NCBI GenBank assembly: GCA_946480545.1 | Contig: CAMLKY010000164.1 | Coordinates: forward strand, 1-5,708 | DNA: 5,708 nucleotides | Origin: an uncultured Acidobacteriota bacterium | GTDB taxonomy: Bacteria > Acidobacteriota > Blastocatellia > Pyrinomonadales > Pyrinomonadaceae | Reading direction: 5' to 3' | Shown here: piece by piece, positions 1 to 5,698 of the stretch | Layout of the letters: every line of letters starts with the position of its first letter | Numbering within the stretch: the first letter of the stretch is position 1 | Position numbers and translations under genes: made by a program | Notes under the pieces: generated by a model | Seen by the model: only the letters and a program-made list of their open reading frames with translations | Told to the model about the DNA's origin: nothing | Databases searched by the model: none

Positions 1-600
1 GCTAATGATGATGATCACGCTGATAAAGACGCTGCACAACGCGTCGGCCCACACGAAACCAAAACCGACGATCAACAGACCTGCTGTGATGGCCGCAACC
101 GAGCCGAGAAGGTCGCCCATGACGTGCAGGAACGCGCCGCGCATGTTGAGGTCGTGCGCGTGGTCCGAGTGCAGAAGGTAAGCGGCGATGATGTTGACGA
201 GTAAACCGCCGGCGGCGACGATCGTCAGCTCCACCCCGGCGACAACGGGTGGTGCCTGCCAGCGCTCGACAGCTTCGTAAATGACCCAGATCGAAAGCAG
301 CACGAGCGCGATGCCATTCACGAACGCGGCGAGGATCTCGAGCCGGTAGTAGCCGTAAGTTTTCTTAGAGGTCGCGGGACGTGTCGCGAACCAGATAGCA
401 AAGAGGGTGAGCGTTAGGGCCGCAACGTCGGTCAGCATGTGACCGGCATCCGCGATGAGCGCGAGTGAATTGGTGAGCCAGCCGCCGATCGCCTCGGCGA
501 TCATGTAGAAGAATGTAAGGCCGAGCGCGAGCTTTAGCCGTTTCAAACTTTTCGCCGAACGGCGTTCGTGTGAATGACTATGTCCGTGATGTTCGCTCGT
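1..600 (-). CDS. Cation diffusion facilitator (CzcD/ZitB-like Zn2+/Cd2+ exporter), 3' end outside the window
   Basis: This gene encodes an inner-membrane divalent metal/proton antiporter of the CDF family, which exports Zn2+ or Cd2+ from the cytoplasm. About 200 residues are visible. They comprise a His-rich cytoplasmic tail (SEHHGHSHSHE), TM1 with GGWLTNSLALIADAGHMLTD, the family-typical YGYYRLEILAA segment, and TM5 with LHVMGDLLGS. The two metal-site HxxxD motifs are H54-D58 in TM2 and H159-D163 in TM5, the arrangement seen in Zn/Cd-type members. The final helix and the cytoplasmic C-terminal domain are cut off at base 1. No ATG lies in any frame between the preceding stop (612-610) and codon 33 (504-502), and starting there would delete most of TM1. 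I placed the start at ACG 600-598, because AGGG sits 7 bases upstream and the His-rich tail is kept. TTG at 546-544 is the alternative. It is last in the visible msrC-terC-fecR-cdf unit. Family is certain; start is uncertain; exact metal is inferred. Confidence 0.9.
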
Positions 601-607
601 AAACCTA

Positions 608-611
608 CCCT
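608..611 (-). promoter_or_regulatory. Putative ribosome binding site for the CDF gene (AGGG)
   Basis: On the minus strand AGGG (611-608) overlaps the TAG stop of the FecR-like gene and lies 7 bases before ACG 600-598, a normal Shine-Dalgarno spacing. It is the best SD-like site in the window and is the main argument for initiation at a non-canonical ACG, probably coupled to termination of the preceding gene. No experimental support is available. Confidence 0.4.
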
Positions 612-1830
612 AAAACCTTCGCACGACGCGTGCGCTTCGTAAACTCAAAACGAACCCGGCCCGATTTCCTGTGTCATCGCCGAGCTCGATCGCGACCTCG
701 GATAGAGGCGTCGAGACCTGGACCCGGAATGTGCCATCGCCGCTGACAAACGTCTGGCGGTTTTGCGTCGTCCGCACATACAGCCCGGCCCGCGTTCGTC
801 CCGAGATCATGTAAACGTTGCCGCCGACATTCTCAACTCCCCAGTCGGCCACTTCTATCGCCGGATTTGCTTCCGGCTTCACGACATTAAATCGCCACGG
901 ATCGTTCCACTCGCTGGTCTGCCCGGCTTTCGAAGTCGTACGCAGCCGCCAGTAATAAGTGCCCGGCATAAGCCCGCTCAAGCGGAATTCCCGGCTGGTG
1001 ATCGAGCCGCGATCGACAAGCATCCCGTCGGATGAAAACGTCGGGGACCGAGCGATCTGGATGTAATAGCTGCCGACCGGTATCGAGCTTTCATCCTGCC
1101 ACGAGAATGACATCGTCACGCCGCGACCCGACGAATCGACGACCTGAGACATGTTTCCGGGTGTTGCGAGCTTTGGCGGCAGCAGGAGCTTCTCACGCGA
1201 CGCGATCCGGCCGTCGTTGATCGTCGTGCGTTCGCCGCCGATAGTGGTTTCGACGCTGCCTCGGCTGATCCGGATCTCGCCGCCCTGCGCGTAGGCGTCG
1301 GCATTGAAGCTAGCATCTGTCTGCGACCGGAGAAGCGTTTCCGAGTCCATCATCTCGACGACGTTCTCGGTATTCTCAGGCTGCTGATCGGTGCGGACGT
1401 TGATCTGACCGTCGTCGAGCGAAACGCGGACGTTGGTGCCGCCGAAAAGCGATGAGTTGTCTCTGATAACGACGGTACTGTTCGGGCGGACCGAATAGAC
1501 CGACTGATCGATCATCTGAATGACCGCCCTGCCATCGGCCTGCGTCTGGATCGTATCGCCAGCGGCGACGTAGGTTTCCTTTGTGACGATGATCGTCTCG
1601 CGGGTCGCGGCGCGCGTGATCCGCACATCGCCCTCGAACGAGATTATTTTCGCCGCATTCATTGGCCCGTCGGCCGACGCCTGCTGGGCAAACCAGTTAT
1701 GCTGCATCGCCCACCAGACACCGAACGCGACGGCGGAGGTCACGACCACGAACGCAATGATGCCGTAGATCGTGCTCTTTCGGATCTTCCACCACTCGAC
1801 GTAAAACTTTCGGTACTTGTGTTCTTCCAT
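610..1830 (-). CDS. Membrane-anchored FecR-domain protein with fibronectin III-like and Ig-like domains
   Basis: This 406-residue protein has a short basic cytoplasmic N-terminus, one hydrophobic segment at about 19-41 (no signal-peptidase site seen, so a signal anchor), and a large extracytoplasmic part. Residues 58-145 match the FecR fold: FEGDVRI, then AAGDTIQTQADGRAVIQMID, then a V.VRPNSTVVIRD strand. Residues 184-214 look like a continuation or second FecR-like half (GEIRISRGSVETTI). Residues 219-316 are fibronectin III-like, with SYYIQIARSPTF, LPGTYYWRLRT-type spacing and a closing WRFNVV strand. Residues 335-400 resemble a bacterial Ig-like or glucodextranase-B-like sandwich (VYMISGRTRAG...GDGTFRVQV...GN). 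Classical FecR proteins relay siderophore-receptor signals to an ECF sigma factor, but no sigma factor or TonB receptor is present here, and the short N-terminus lacks a typical anti-sigma helix bundle. Function is unknown; envelope scaffolding or ligand/peptidoglycan binding is plausible. The start is 1 base after the terC stop. Confidence 0.88.
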   Translation of the reverse strand: MEEHKYRKFYVEWWKIRKSTIYGIIAFVVVTSAVAFGVWWAMQHNWFAQQASADGPMNAAKIISFEGDVRITRAATRETIIVTKETYVAAGDTIQTQADGRAVIQMIDQSVYSVRPNSTVVIRDNSSLFGGTNVRVSLDDGQINVRTDQQPENTENVVEMMDSETLLRSQTDASFNADAYAQGGEIRISRGSVETTIGGERTTINDGRIASREKLLLPPKLATPGNMSQVVDSSGRGVTMSFSWQDESSIPVGSYYIQIARSPTFSSDGMLVDRGSITSREFRLSGLMPGTYYWRLRTTSKAGQTSEWNDPWRFNVVKPEANPAIEVADWGVENVGGNVYMISGRTRAGLYVRTTQNRQTFVSGDGTFRVQVSTPLSEVAIELGDDTGNRAGFVLSLRSARVVRRF

Positions 1831-1831
1831 C

Positions 1832-2881
1832 CTAGGAAACAGGGGGCTCTGCCTCAGGCTCGGGTGCGACTTCTTCGCTCTTATGACGCGGGAACAGAAT
1901 TGAAATAGCTATCGATAGCGTGATCGCCAGGACGACTACGCCGAGAGAGATGTTGATTACGGCCTGTTCAAACTCGTGGTTTAGGTAACGTTCGAGATAG
2001 ACGGCGAAGGAGGACGTCCCCCGACCGGTTAATTTTAGCAGACCTGTGCCAAGAAGTGGTAAGAGCATTTTCACGCCGATAAACGTGAGAATAAAGGCCA
2101 ATCCGGCCTTTAGATAGTGGAACCGGTCGGCCAGATCTGCCAGCAGGAAGAAGAACGTTCTGAGGCCGAGGATCGCAAAAATATTTGAAGTGTAAACGAT
2201 GAACCTGTCGGTGGTTATCCCGAAGATAGCCGGGATAGAGTCGACGGCGAAGATCAGGTCCGTGAACTCGACTGTTATCAGCACCAGCAGGAGCAGCGTC
2301 CCGGTCCGCACGCCATCCTTGACGACGATGAACTTATCGCCATCGTAATGCCTCGAGATGCGTATGTACTTGGTGGCGAATTTTACGATCGCGCTTTCAT
2401 GCGGCTCGAAGTTATCGTCGGTGTTCCGGAACATACTGAGCCCGGTGTACACCAGGAACACGCCGAAAATGTAAATGATCCAGTGAAATCGTTCTACCAG
2501 CTCGGCTCCCGCAAAGATCATGATCATGCGCATCACGAGCGCACCCATGATGCCCCAGAACAAAACCCGGTGCTGATACTTCTTCGGGACCTTGAAGTAA
2601 GTGAAGATCAGGAGGAAGACGAACAGGTTATCGACCGACAGTGAGAGCTCGATCAGGTAACCCGTAAAGAAAAGCTTTGCCTTATCAATTCCGAACTGCC
2701 AGTAGACAAAGACATTGAACGCAAGTGCGAGCGAGACCCAGACAATGCTCCAGCCAACGGTTTCCTTCCGCGTCGGCGCGTGAGCGTGCCTGTTGACGAT
2801 CCCGATATCGACAAACAGTGCGATCAGAACTACTGAAAAGAAAAATCCCCAAACCCAGAGAGGGTATTCGACAGGTGTCAT
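1832..2881 (-). CDS. alx: TerC family integral membrane ion exporter (Alx-like, probable Mn2+ exporter)
   Basis: This 349-residue polytopic membrane protein has the two diagnostic acidic motifs of the TerC family: ELSLSVDNLFVF (78-89, D84) and VEFTDLIFAVDSIPAI (204-219, D208 and D214). SNIFAILGLR follows at 232-241. Similarity to E. coli Alx runs almost the whole length, including WSIVWVSLALAFN, FTGYLIE and IYIFGVFLVYTG. Alx and its relatives export Mn2+ and are linked to alkaline pH or metal stress; TerC itself is named for tellurite resistance. The substrate here is inferred. Compared with Alx, residues about 272-305 contain an extra stretch (TGRGTSSFAVYLERYLNHEF) before the last helix, and the C-terminus ends in an acidic, Pro-rich cytoplasmic tail (EEVAPEPEAEPP). 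Its ATG overlaps the msrC stop as ATGA, and its own stop is 1 base from the next gene, so it is translated within an operon. I see no yybP-ykoY riboswitch upstream. Confidence 0.95.
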   Translation of the reverse strand: MTPVEYPLWVWGFFFSVVLIALFVDIGIVNRHAHAPTRKETVGWSIVWVSLALAFNVFVYWQFGIDKAKLFFTGYLIELSLSVDNLFVFLLIFTYFKVPKKYQHRVLFWGIMGALVMRMIMIFAGAELVERFHWIIYIFGVFLVYTGLSMFRNTDDNFEPHESAIVKFATKYIRISRHYDGDKFIVVKDGVRTGTLLLLVLITVEFTDLIFAVDSIPAIFGITTDRFIVYTSNIFAILGLRTFFFLLADLADRFHYLKAGLAFILTFIGVKMLLPLLGTGLLKLTGRGTSSFAVYLERYLNHEFEQAVINISLGVVVLAITLSIAISILFPRHKSEEVAPEPEAEPPVS

Positions 2882-3393
2882 TCGCGTCTTTCAGAGTTCG
2901 TGTGGCTCTGAATGACTCGCTCAATGATCCCAGTGATCTGTACCAGACCCTCGCGGTCGGTATCGGAAAAATCGGAAAGCCGATCGCTGTCGACGTCGAG
3001 GACGCCGAAGACGGTGCCGTCGGAATTGAATATGGGTACGACGATCTCGGATCGCGCGGCGGAGCTGCATGCGATATGTCCCGGGAACTTCTCGACATCC
3101 GGAACGATAACGACCGAAGCCGTCGAAAACGCGTGGCCGCAGACGCCCTTGTCGAAATCGATCCGTGTACAGGCGACGGGTCCCTGGAATGGCCCGAGAA
3201 CAAGCTGGCCGTCTTTAACGAGATAAAATCCTACCCAGAAAAAGCCGAGGGCTTCTTTCAGAGCGGCCGCAACGTTGGCGAGGTTAGCCGTGATATCCGG
3301 CTCACCCGCGACGAGCGCGTCGATCTGCGGAGCGATCTCGCTATAGATCACGCTCCTGTCCGAAGTTCTGGAAAAAGCAAGGCTCTCGGCCAT
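2878..3393 (-). CDS. msrC: Free methionine-(R)-sulfoxide reductase (fRMsr, GAF domain)
   Basis: This 171-residue cytoplasmic enzyme reduces free L-methionine-(R)-sulfoxide to methionine through a cysteine disulfide cycle, normally recharged by thioredoxin. It consists of one GAF domain over about residues 15-162. The fRMsr signature is intact: GPFQGPVACTRI, GVCG and FPGHIACSSAARSEIVVPI, with cysteines at 75, 85 and 109. Their spacing (10 and 24 residues) is identical to Cys84, Cys94 and Cys118 of E. coli MsrC/YebR, so all three catalytic or resolving cysteines are present. GVLDVDSDRLSDFSDTD near 130-146 is also typical. The length matches the family. It is the first gene of the minus-strand unit, and its TGA stop overlaps the terC ATG by 4 bases. 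The ATG at 3393 has no clear Shine-Dalgarno sequence (CTCTGAAAT precedes it), so it may be leaderless or weakly initiated. Its role fits oxidative-stress repair beside metal exporters. Confidence 0.96.
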   Translation of the reverse strand: MAESLAFSRTSDRSVIYSEIAPQIDALVAGEPDITANLANVAAALKEALGFFWVGFYLVKDGQLVLGPFQGPVACTRIDFDKGVCGHAFSTASVVIVPDVEKFPGHIACSSAARSEIVVPIFNSDGTVFGVLDVDSDRLSDFSDTDREGLVQITGIIERVIQSHTNSERRE

Positions 3394-3480
3394 ATTTCAG
3401 AGTTTAGCTTCTGTGAAGAAGTGACGCAAACAAGTTCTGATTCAGGCCAAAATGTGTTATTCGATGTGCTGTCGAAGAAT
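3394..3480. promoter_or_regulatory. Divergent intergenic region between msrC and crcB (presumed promoters for both units)
   Basis: These 87 bases separate the two divergent ATG codons and should hold the promoters of both the four-gene minus unit and the crcB pair. The stretch is visibly AT-richer than the flanking genes. I could not find convincing -35/-10 pairs with correct spacing on either strand. Small inverted repeats are present: CTTC-tgt-GAAG (around 3409-3419), CTGA-t-TCAG (around 3437-3445), and TTCGA/TCGAA just before crcB. Any of these could be an operator. No fluoride riboswitch consensus is recognisable. Confidence 0.5.
3460..3476 (+). repeat. Small inverted repeat (TTCGA-N7-TCGAA) overlapping the crcB translation start region
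   Basis: TTCGA at 3460-3464 and TCGAA at 3472-3476 are perfect inverted arms around a 7-base loop, ending 4 bases before the crcB ATG. The right arm overlaps the only SD-like stretch (GAAG, 3474-3477). In RNA this could weakly mask the ribosome site; in DNA it could be a regulator half-site pair. A 5-bp stem is short and may be chance. Confidence 0.35.
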
Positions 3481-3864
3481 ATGGATACAGCTATCAAGAT
3501 CAGCCTTATAGCCGCCGGCGGGGCCCTCGGTGCGGTGGCCCGTTACCTGATCAACATCTCGCCGGTAGCCGATCTCTTCGGCAATTTTCCGTTTGCGACC
3601 TTCTTGATCAACATAACGGGATCGTTTCTTATCGGCTTTTGCCTTATCGCACTCACAGATAGGATCGTCGTCGGCGACGCGCTCCGAATGGGGATCATGA
3701 TCGGGTTTCTCGGAGCTTTCACCACGTTTTCGACCTTCGAAGCCGAGATCTATGGGCTGATCCTGGAGCGGGAAATAATCACATCGCTGCTATATCTCCT
3801 TCTGAGCGTCGTGGTGGGTTTCATGGGACTACTGGCAGGAATTGCCCTCGCCCGCAACATTTAA
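3481..3864 (+). CDS. crcB: Fluoride ion channel/exporter CrcB (FluC)
   Basis: This 127-residue, four-helix inner-membrane protein forms a dual-topology dimer that lets F- leave the cytoplasm and so protects enolase and pyrophosphatase. The family signatures are complete: GGALGAVARY (13-22), FATFLINITGSFLIG (38-52, pore Asn44), and GFLGAFTTFSTFE (75-87). F80 and F83 match the phenylalanine-box positions, and the TTFST loop corresponds to the central Na+ site of Fluc channels. Helices fall at about 3-23, 34-56, 67-90 and 100-124. Length is normal for a single-gene homodimeric Fluc; no second crcB copy is nearby. The same frame stays open for a further 220 codons upstream across antisense msrC, but homology begins exactly at ATG 3481, so I start there. 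The only SD candidate is GAAG (3474-3477), close to the ATG. It is the first gene of a plus-strand pair, divergent from msrC. Confidence 0.96.
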   Translation: MDTAIKISLIAAGGALGAVARYLINISPVADLFGNFPFATFLINITGSFLIGFCLIALTDRIVVGDALRMGIMIGFLGAFTTFSTFEAEIYGLILEREIITSLLYLLLSVVVGFMGLLAGIALARNI

Positions 3865-3915
3865 CGGCTCGTATGTCTCTTTCTCCAGCCATTCACCACT
3901 GTCTGTTGAACCCGT

Positions 3916-4464
3916 ATGGAAACAGCCTATCTGCATCTGGTCACAAATCACGTCCCGATCATCGGTGTCCCGTTCGGCATCGCTTTGCTGCTTCTCGGCT
4001 GGTGGCGTAATAGTGACGAGCTGAAAGCGGTGAGCTTTCTGGCGTTTGTCATCATCGGCCTGGCAACGATCGGCGTGTATCTCTTGGGACAGGGCGGTGA
4101 GGACTTCGTCGAGGAGCTTTCCGGAGTATCACACGATGCGATAGAGGATCATGAGCGAATGGCGACGATCGCGCTTGTTTCGGTGCTTGTCCTGGCCGCG
4201 ATCTCCGGGTTCGCGCTTTTGAGATTCCGGGTCATTGCGACGCGGGAAGGGGCTGCTTCCAGGTTTCCGAAATGGATCGTCATCGGATTGCTACTTGTCT
4301 CGACCGCGAGTGCGGGCGTCCTCGGGTACACCGGACGCCTCGGCGGAAAGATTCGGCATACTGAGTTTCACGGGGGCGCATCCGAGACCGGCGGGGACGA
4401 GACCGAGGAAACCGACGTCGAGGGAAGCGGTCAACGTCGACGCCGAAATCGCGGAGGGCGTTAG
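3916..4464 (+). CDS. Uncharacterised four-helix membrane protein (resembles DUF2231-type proteins)
   Basis: This 182-residue protein has hydrophobic helices at about 13-30, 36-57, 83-103 and 118-138. Recognisable landmarks are HLVTNHVPI at 7-15, GQGGEDFVEELSGVSHDAIEDHE at 58-80, and TGRLGGKIRHTE at 139-150. I recall this layout (an N-terminal NHxP motif, a Gly/Glu loop with HxxxIxxHE, and a closing GGxIRHxE) from hypothetical membrane proteins of Bacteroidota and Acidobacteriota, which resemble DUF2231. His7, His12, His73, His79 and His148 lie at or near membrane boundaries and could ligate metal or haem, but that is inference. The tail is acidic (155-169) and then ends in an Arg-rich RRRRNRGGR. 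An in-frame TGA at 3907-3909 makes ATG 3916 the earliest ATG; no SD is evident. It follows crcB by 51 bases and overlaps purK tail-to-tail by 4 bases. Confidence 0.8.
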   Translation: METAYLHLVTNHVPIIGVPFGIALLLLGWWRNSDELKAVSFLAFVIIGLATIGVYLLGQGGEDFVEELSGVSHDAIEDHERMATIALVSVLVLAAISGFALLRFRVIATREGAASRFPKWIVIGLLLVSTASAGVLGYTGRLGGKIRHTEFHGGASETGGDETEETDVEGSGQRRRRNRGGR

Positions 4465-5600
4465 ATCAATCTGATCTCGGCGCGGGCACGCCGCACAATC
4501 TCCGCGGCTTCATGGGCAGTGTCAGCTATCGCCGTGATATGACCCATCTTTCTACCGGCCCGGGCTTCCGACTTTCCGTATAGATGGACTTTTACATCCG
4601 GCAGCGCAAGCGCCTTTTCCCACTTTGGCTCGCCATCCTCCCAGATATCCCCGAGAAGATTCGCCATCGCCGCCGGTTTGTAGAACTCGGTGGATCCGAG
4701 CGGCAGCCCGCACACGGCGCGAAGCTGCTGTTCGAACTGCGATGTTACGCACGCGTCGAACGTGAGGTGGCCGGAGTTGTGCGGGCGGGGTGCAAGCTCA
4801 TTGATCAGGAGACGGTGATCGGTCGTAAGGAAAAACTCGACGCACAGGGTACCCACGTAATCGAACGTCTCCGAGATACTGCGCGCGATCGCGATGGCTT
4901 CGTCACGCACGCTCGGCGGCACGTCGGCCGGGGCCGATGAAATATCCAGGATGTGATTCGCGTGCTCATTCTCGATGACGCCGTAATGTGCAAACTCTCC
5001 GCTACGGCCGCGAGCGCAGACGACCGATACTTCCCGCTCGAAATCGACGAAGGCTTCGACGATCGCCTCCTGCCCGTTGAGCGAGCCGAAGGCCGCTTCG
5101 ATGTCGGCGAGCGAACCCAGTTTCGCCTGACCTTTCCCGTCGTATCCAAAACCTGCCGTCTTCAACACGGCCGGGGCCTTCAGGTCGTCGAGTGCGTGGT
5201 AGAGATCTTCGATAACGCGGATGCGTCGAAATGGTGTGACGGGAAATCCGTTTTCCGAAAGGAAGGTCTTCTCGCGAAGGCGGTGCTGAGTCGTGTGCAG
5301 GATGTCGCCGCGCGGATGTACAGGAACGAATTCTGCGGCCGCCTCGACTGTCGCCGAGGGGACGTTCTCGAACTCGAATGTCACGACGTCAACTTCCCGC
5401 GCGAACTTCCGCACGGCATCAAGGTCGTCGTAATGTGCAACCGTCTCGATATCCGCGACCTGTCCGGTCGGCGTATCGCTGTCGGGTGAGAAAGTATGGA
5501 CTCGATATCCGAGCTTGCGGGCTTCGATGGCGAACATGCGGCCAAGCTGGCCGCTGCCGAAGACACCGATCGTCGAGTTTGGAAGAGTCGTTCTGGTCAC
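4461..5600 (-). CDS. purK: N5-carboxyaminoimidazole ribonucleotide synthase (PurK)
   Basis: This 379-residue cytoplasmic ATP-grasp enzyme converts AIR, ATP and bicarbonate to N5-CAIR in de novo purine synthesis; PurE then rearranges the product. Family landmarks appear in order. The N-terminal Rossmann-like motif is GSGQLGRM (15-22). FEFENVP follows at 75-81. The ATP-grasp entry is QHRLREKTFLSENGFPVTPF (105-124). The Gly-rich loop with its lysines is KTAGFGYDGKGQ (147-158), followed by EREVSV (188-193) and NEHANHILD (211-219). The Mg-ATP segment VEFFL...LINELAPRPHNSGHLT spans 254-280, and the C-terminal YGKSEARAGRKMGH 341-354. Length matches the family and no key motif is missing. The start is GTG at 5600-5598; the in-frame TAA at 5621-5619 rules out longer forms, and no SD is evident. 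The usual partner purE is not visible in the window. Confidence 0.97.
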   Translation of the reverse strand: MTRTTLPNSTIGVFGSGQLGRMFAIEARKLGYRVHTFSPDSDTPTGQVADIETVAHYDDLDAVRKFAREVDVVTFEFENVPSATVEAAAEFVPVHPRGDILHTTQHRLREKTFLSENGFPVTPFRRIRVIEDLYHALDDLKAPAVLKTAGFGYDGKGQAKLGSLADIEAAFGSLNGQEAIVEAFVDFEREVSVVCARGRSGEFAHYGVIENEHANHILDISSAPADVPPSVRDEAIAIARSISETFDYVGTLCVEFFLTTDHRLLINELAPRPHNSGHLTFDACVTSQFEQQLRAVCGLPLGSTEFYKPAAMANLLGDIWEDGEPKWEKALALPDVKVHLYGKSEARAGRKMGHITAIADTAHEAAEIVRRARAEIRLI

Positions 5601-5643
5601 AAATGAGAAAGCGATAGGTTAGCATATCCGACGCCATCCGACT
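5601..5643. promoter_or_regulatory. purK upstream region (presumed promoter)
   Basis: This short non-coding stretch sits between the purK GTG and the inverted repeat. A TATGCT at 5626-5621 on the minus strand is a possible -10 box giving a very short leader. I find no matching -35 and no PurR-type operator. The promoter call rests mainly on position. Confidence 0.3.
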
Positions 5644-5698
5644 GGAGCGCAGGCATCCTGCCTGTAACGCCGCGGTTTCCGGCAGCGTAAAGCGCTCC
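5644..5698. repeat. Compact nested inverted repeat, probable dispersed REP/MITE-like unit
   Basis: Outer arms GGAGCGC (5644-5650) and GCGCTCC (5692-5698) enclose two internal hairpins. The first is CAGGCA-tcc-TGCCTG (5650-5664), a perfect 6-bp stem. The second is ACGC..CGG-ttt-CCG..GCGT (5667-5688), with a small internal loop. Together they can fold as a three-way junction on either strand. The core, read on the minus strand as GGCAGGATGCCTGCGCTCC, resembles a dispersed repeat I associate with Acidobacteriota and Planctomycetes genomes. No second copy lies in the window, so dispersal is inferred. No coding frame or transposase is associated. Confidence 0.55.

Noticed and set aside
610..1830. 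FecR-like protein as an anti-sigma regulator of iron uptake
   Set aside because: No sigma factor or TonB-dependent receptor is nearby, and the 18-residue N-terminus is too short for an anti-sigma domain.
2882..3000. yybP-ykoY manganese riboswitch upstream of the TerC/Alx gene
   Set aside because: The upstream sequence is the coding end of msrC, with an ATGA overlap, so there is no leader to hold one.
2685..3203. Minus-strand open frame spanning the msrC/terC junction
   Set aside because: It overlaps two clear genes in another frame, with a Ser/Arg/Pro-rich translation typical of an out-of-frame shadow.
2818..3480. Open plus-strand frame extending crcB upstream by about 220 codons
   Set aside because: It runs antisense to msrC and the start of terC, has no family resemblance, and CrcB homology begins exactly at ATG 3481. 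It is a coding-strand shadow.
3394..3480. Fluoride riboswitch in front of crcB
   Set aside because: The crcB motif consensus segments and pseudoknot could not be found, and the leader is AT-rich and short.
4461..4464. Bidirectional terminator between the convergent genes
   Set aside because: The genes overlap, and there is no GC stem followed by a T run on either strand here.
4953..5489. Long plus-strand open frame of 178 codons opposite purK
   Set aside because: It lies fully antisense to well-conserved PurK motifs, and its translation resembles no family and has shadow-like composition.
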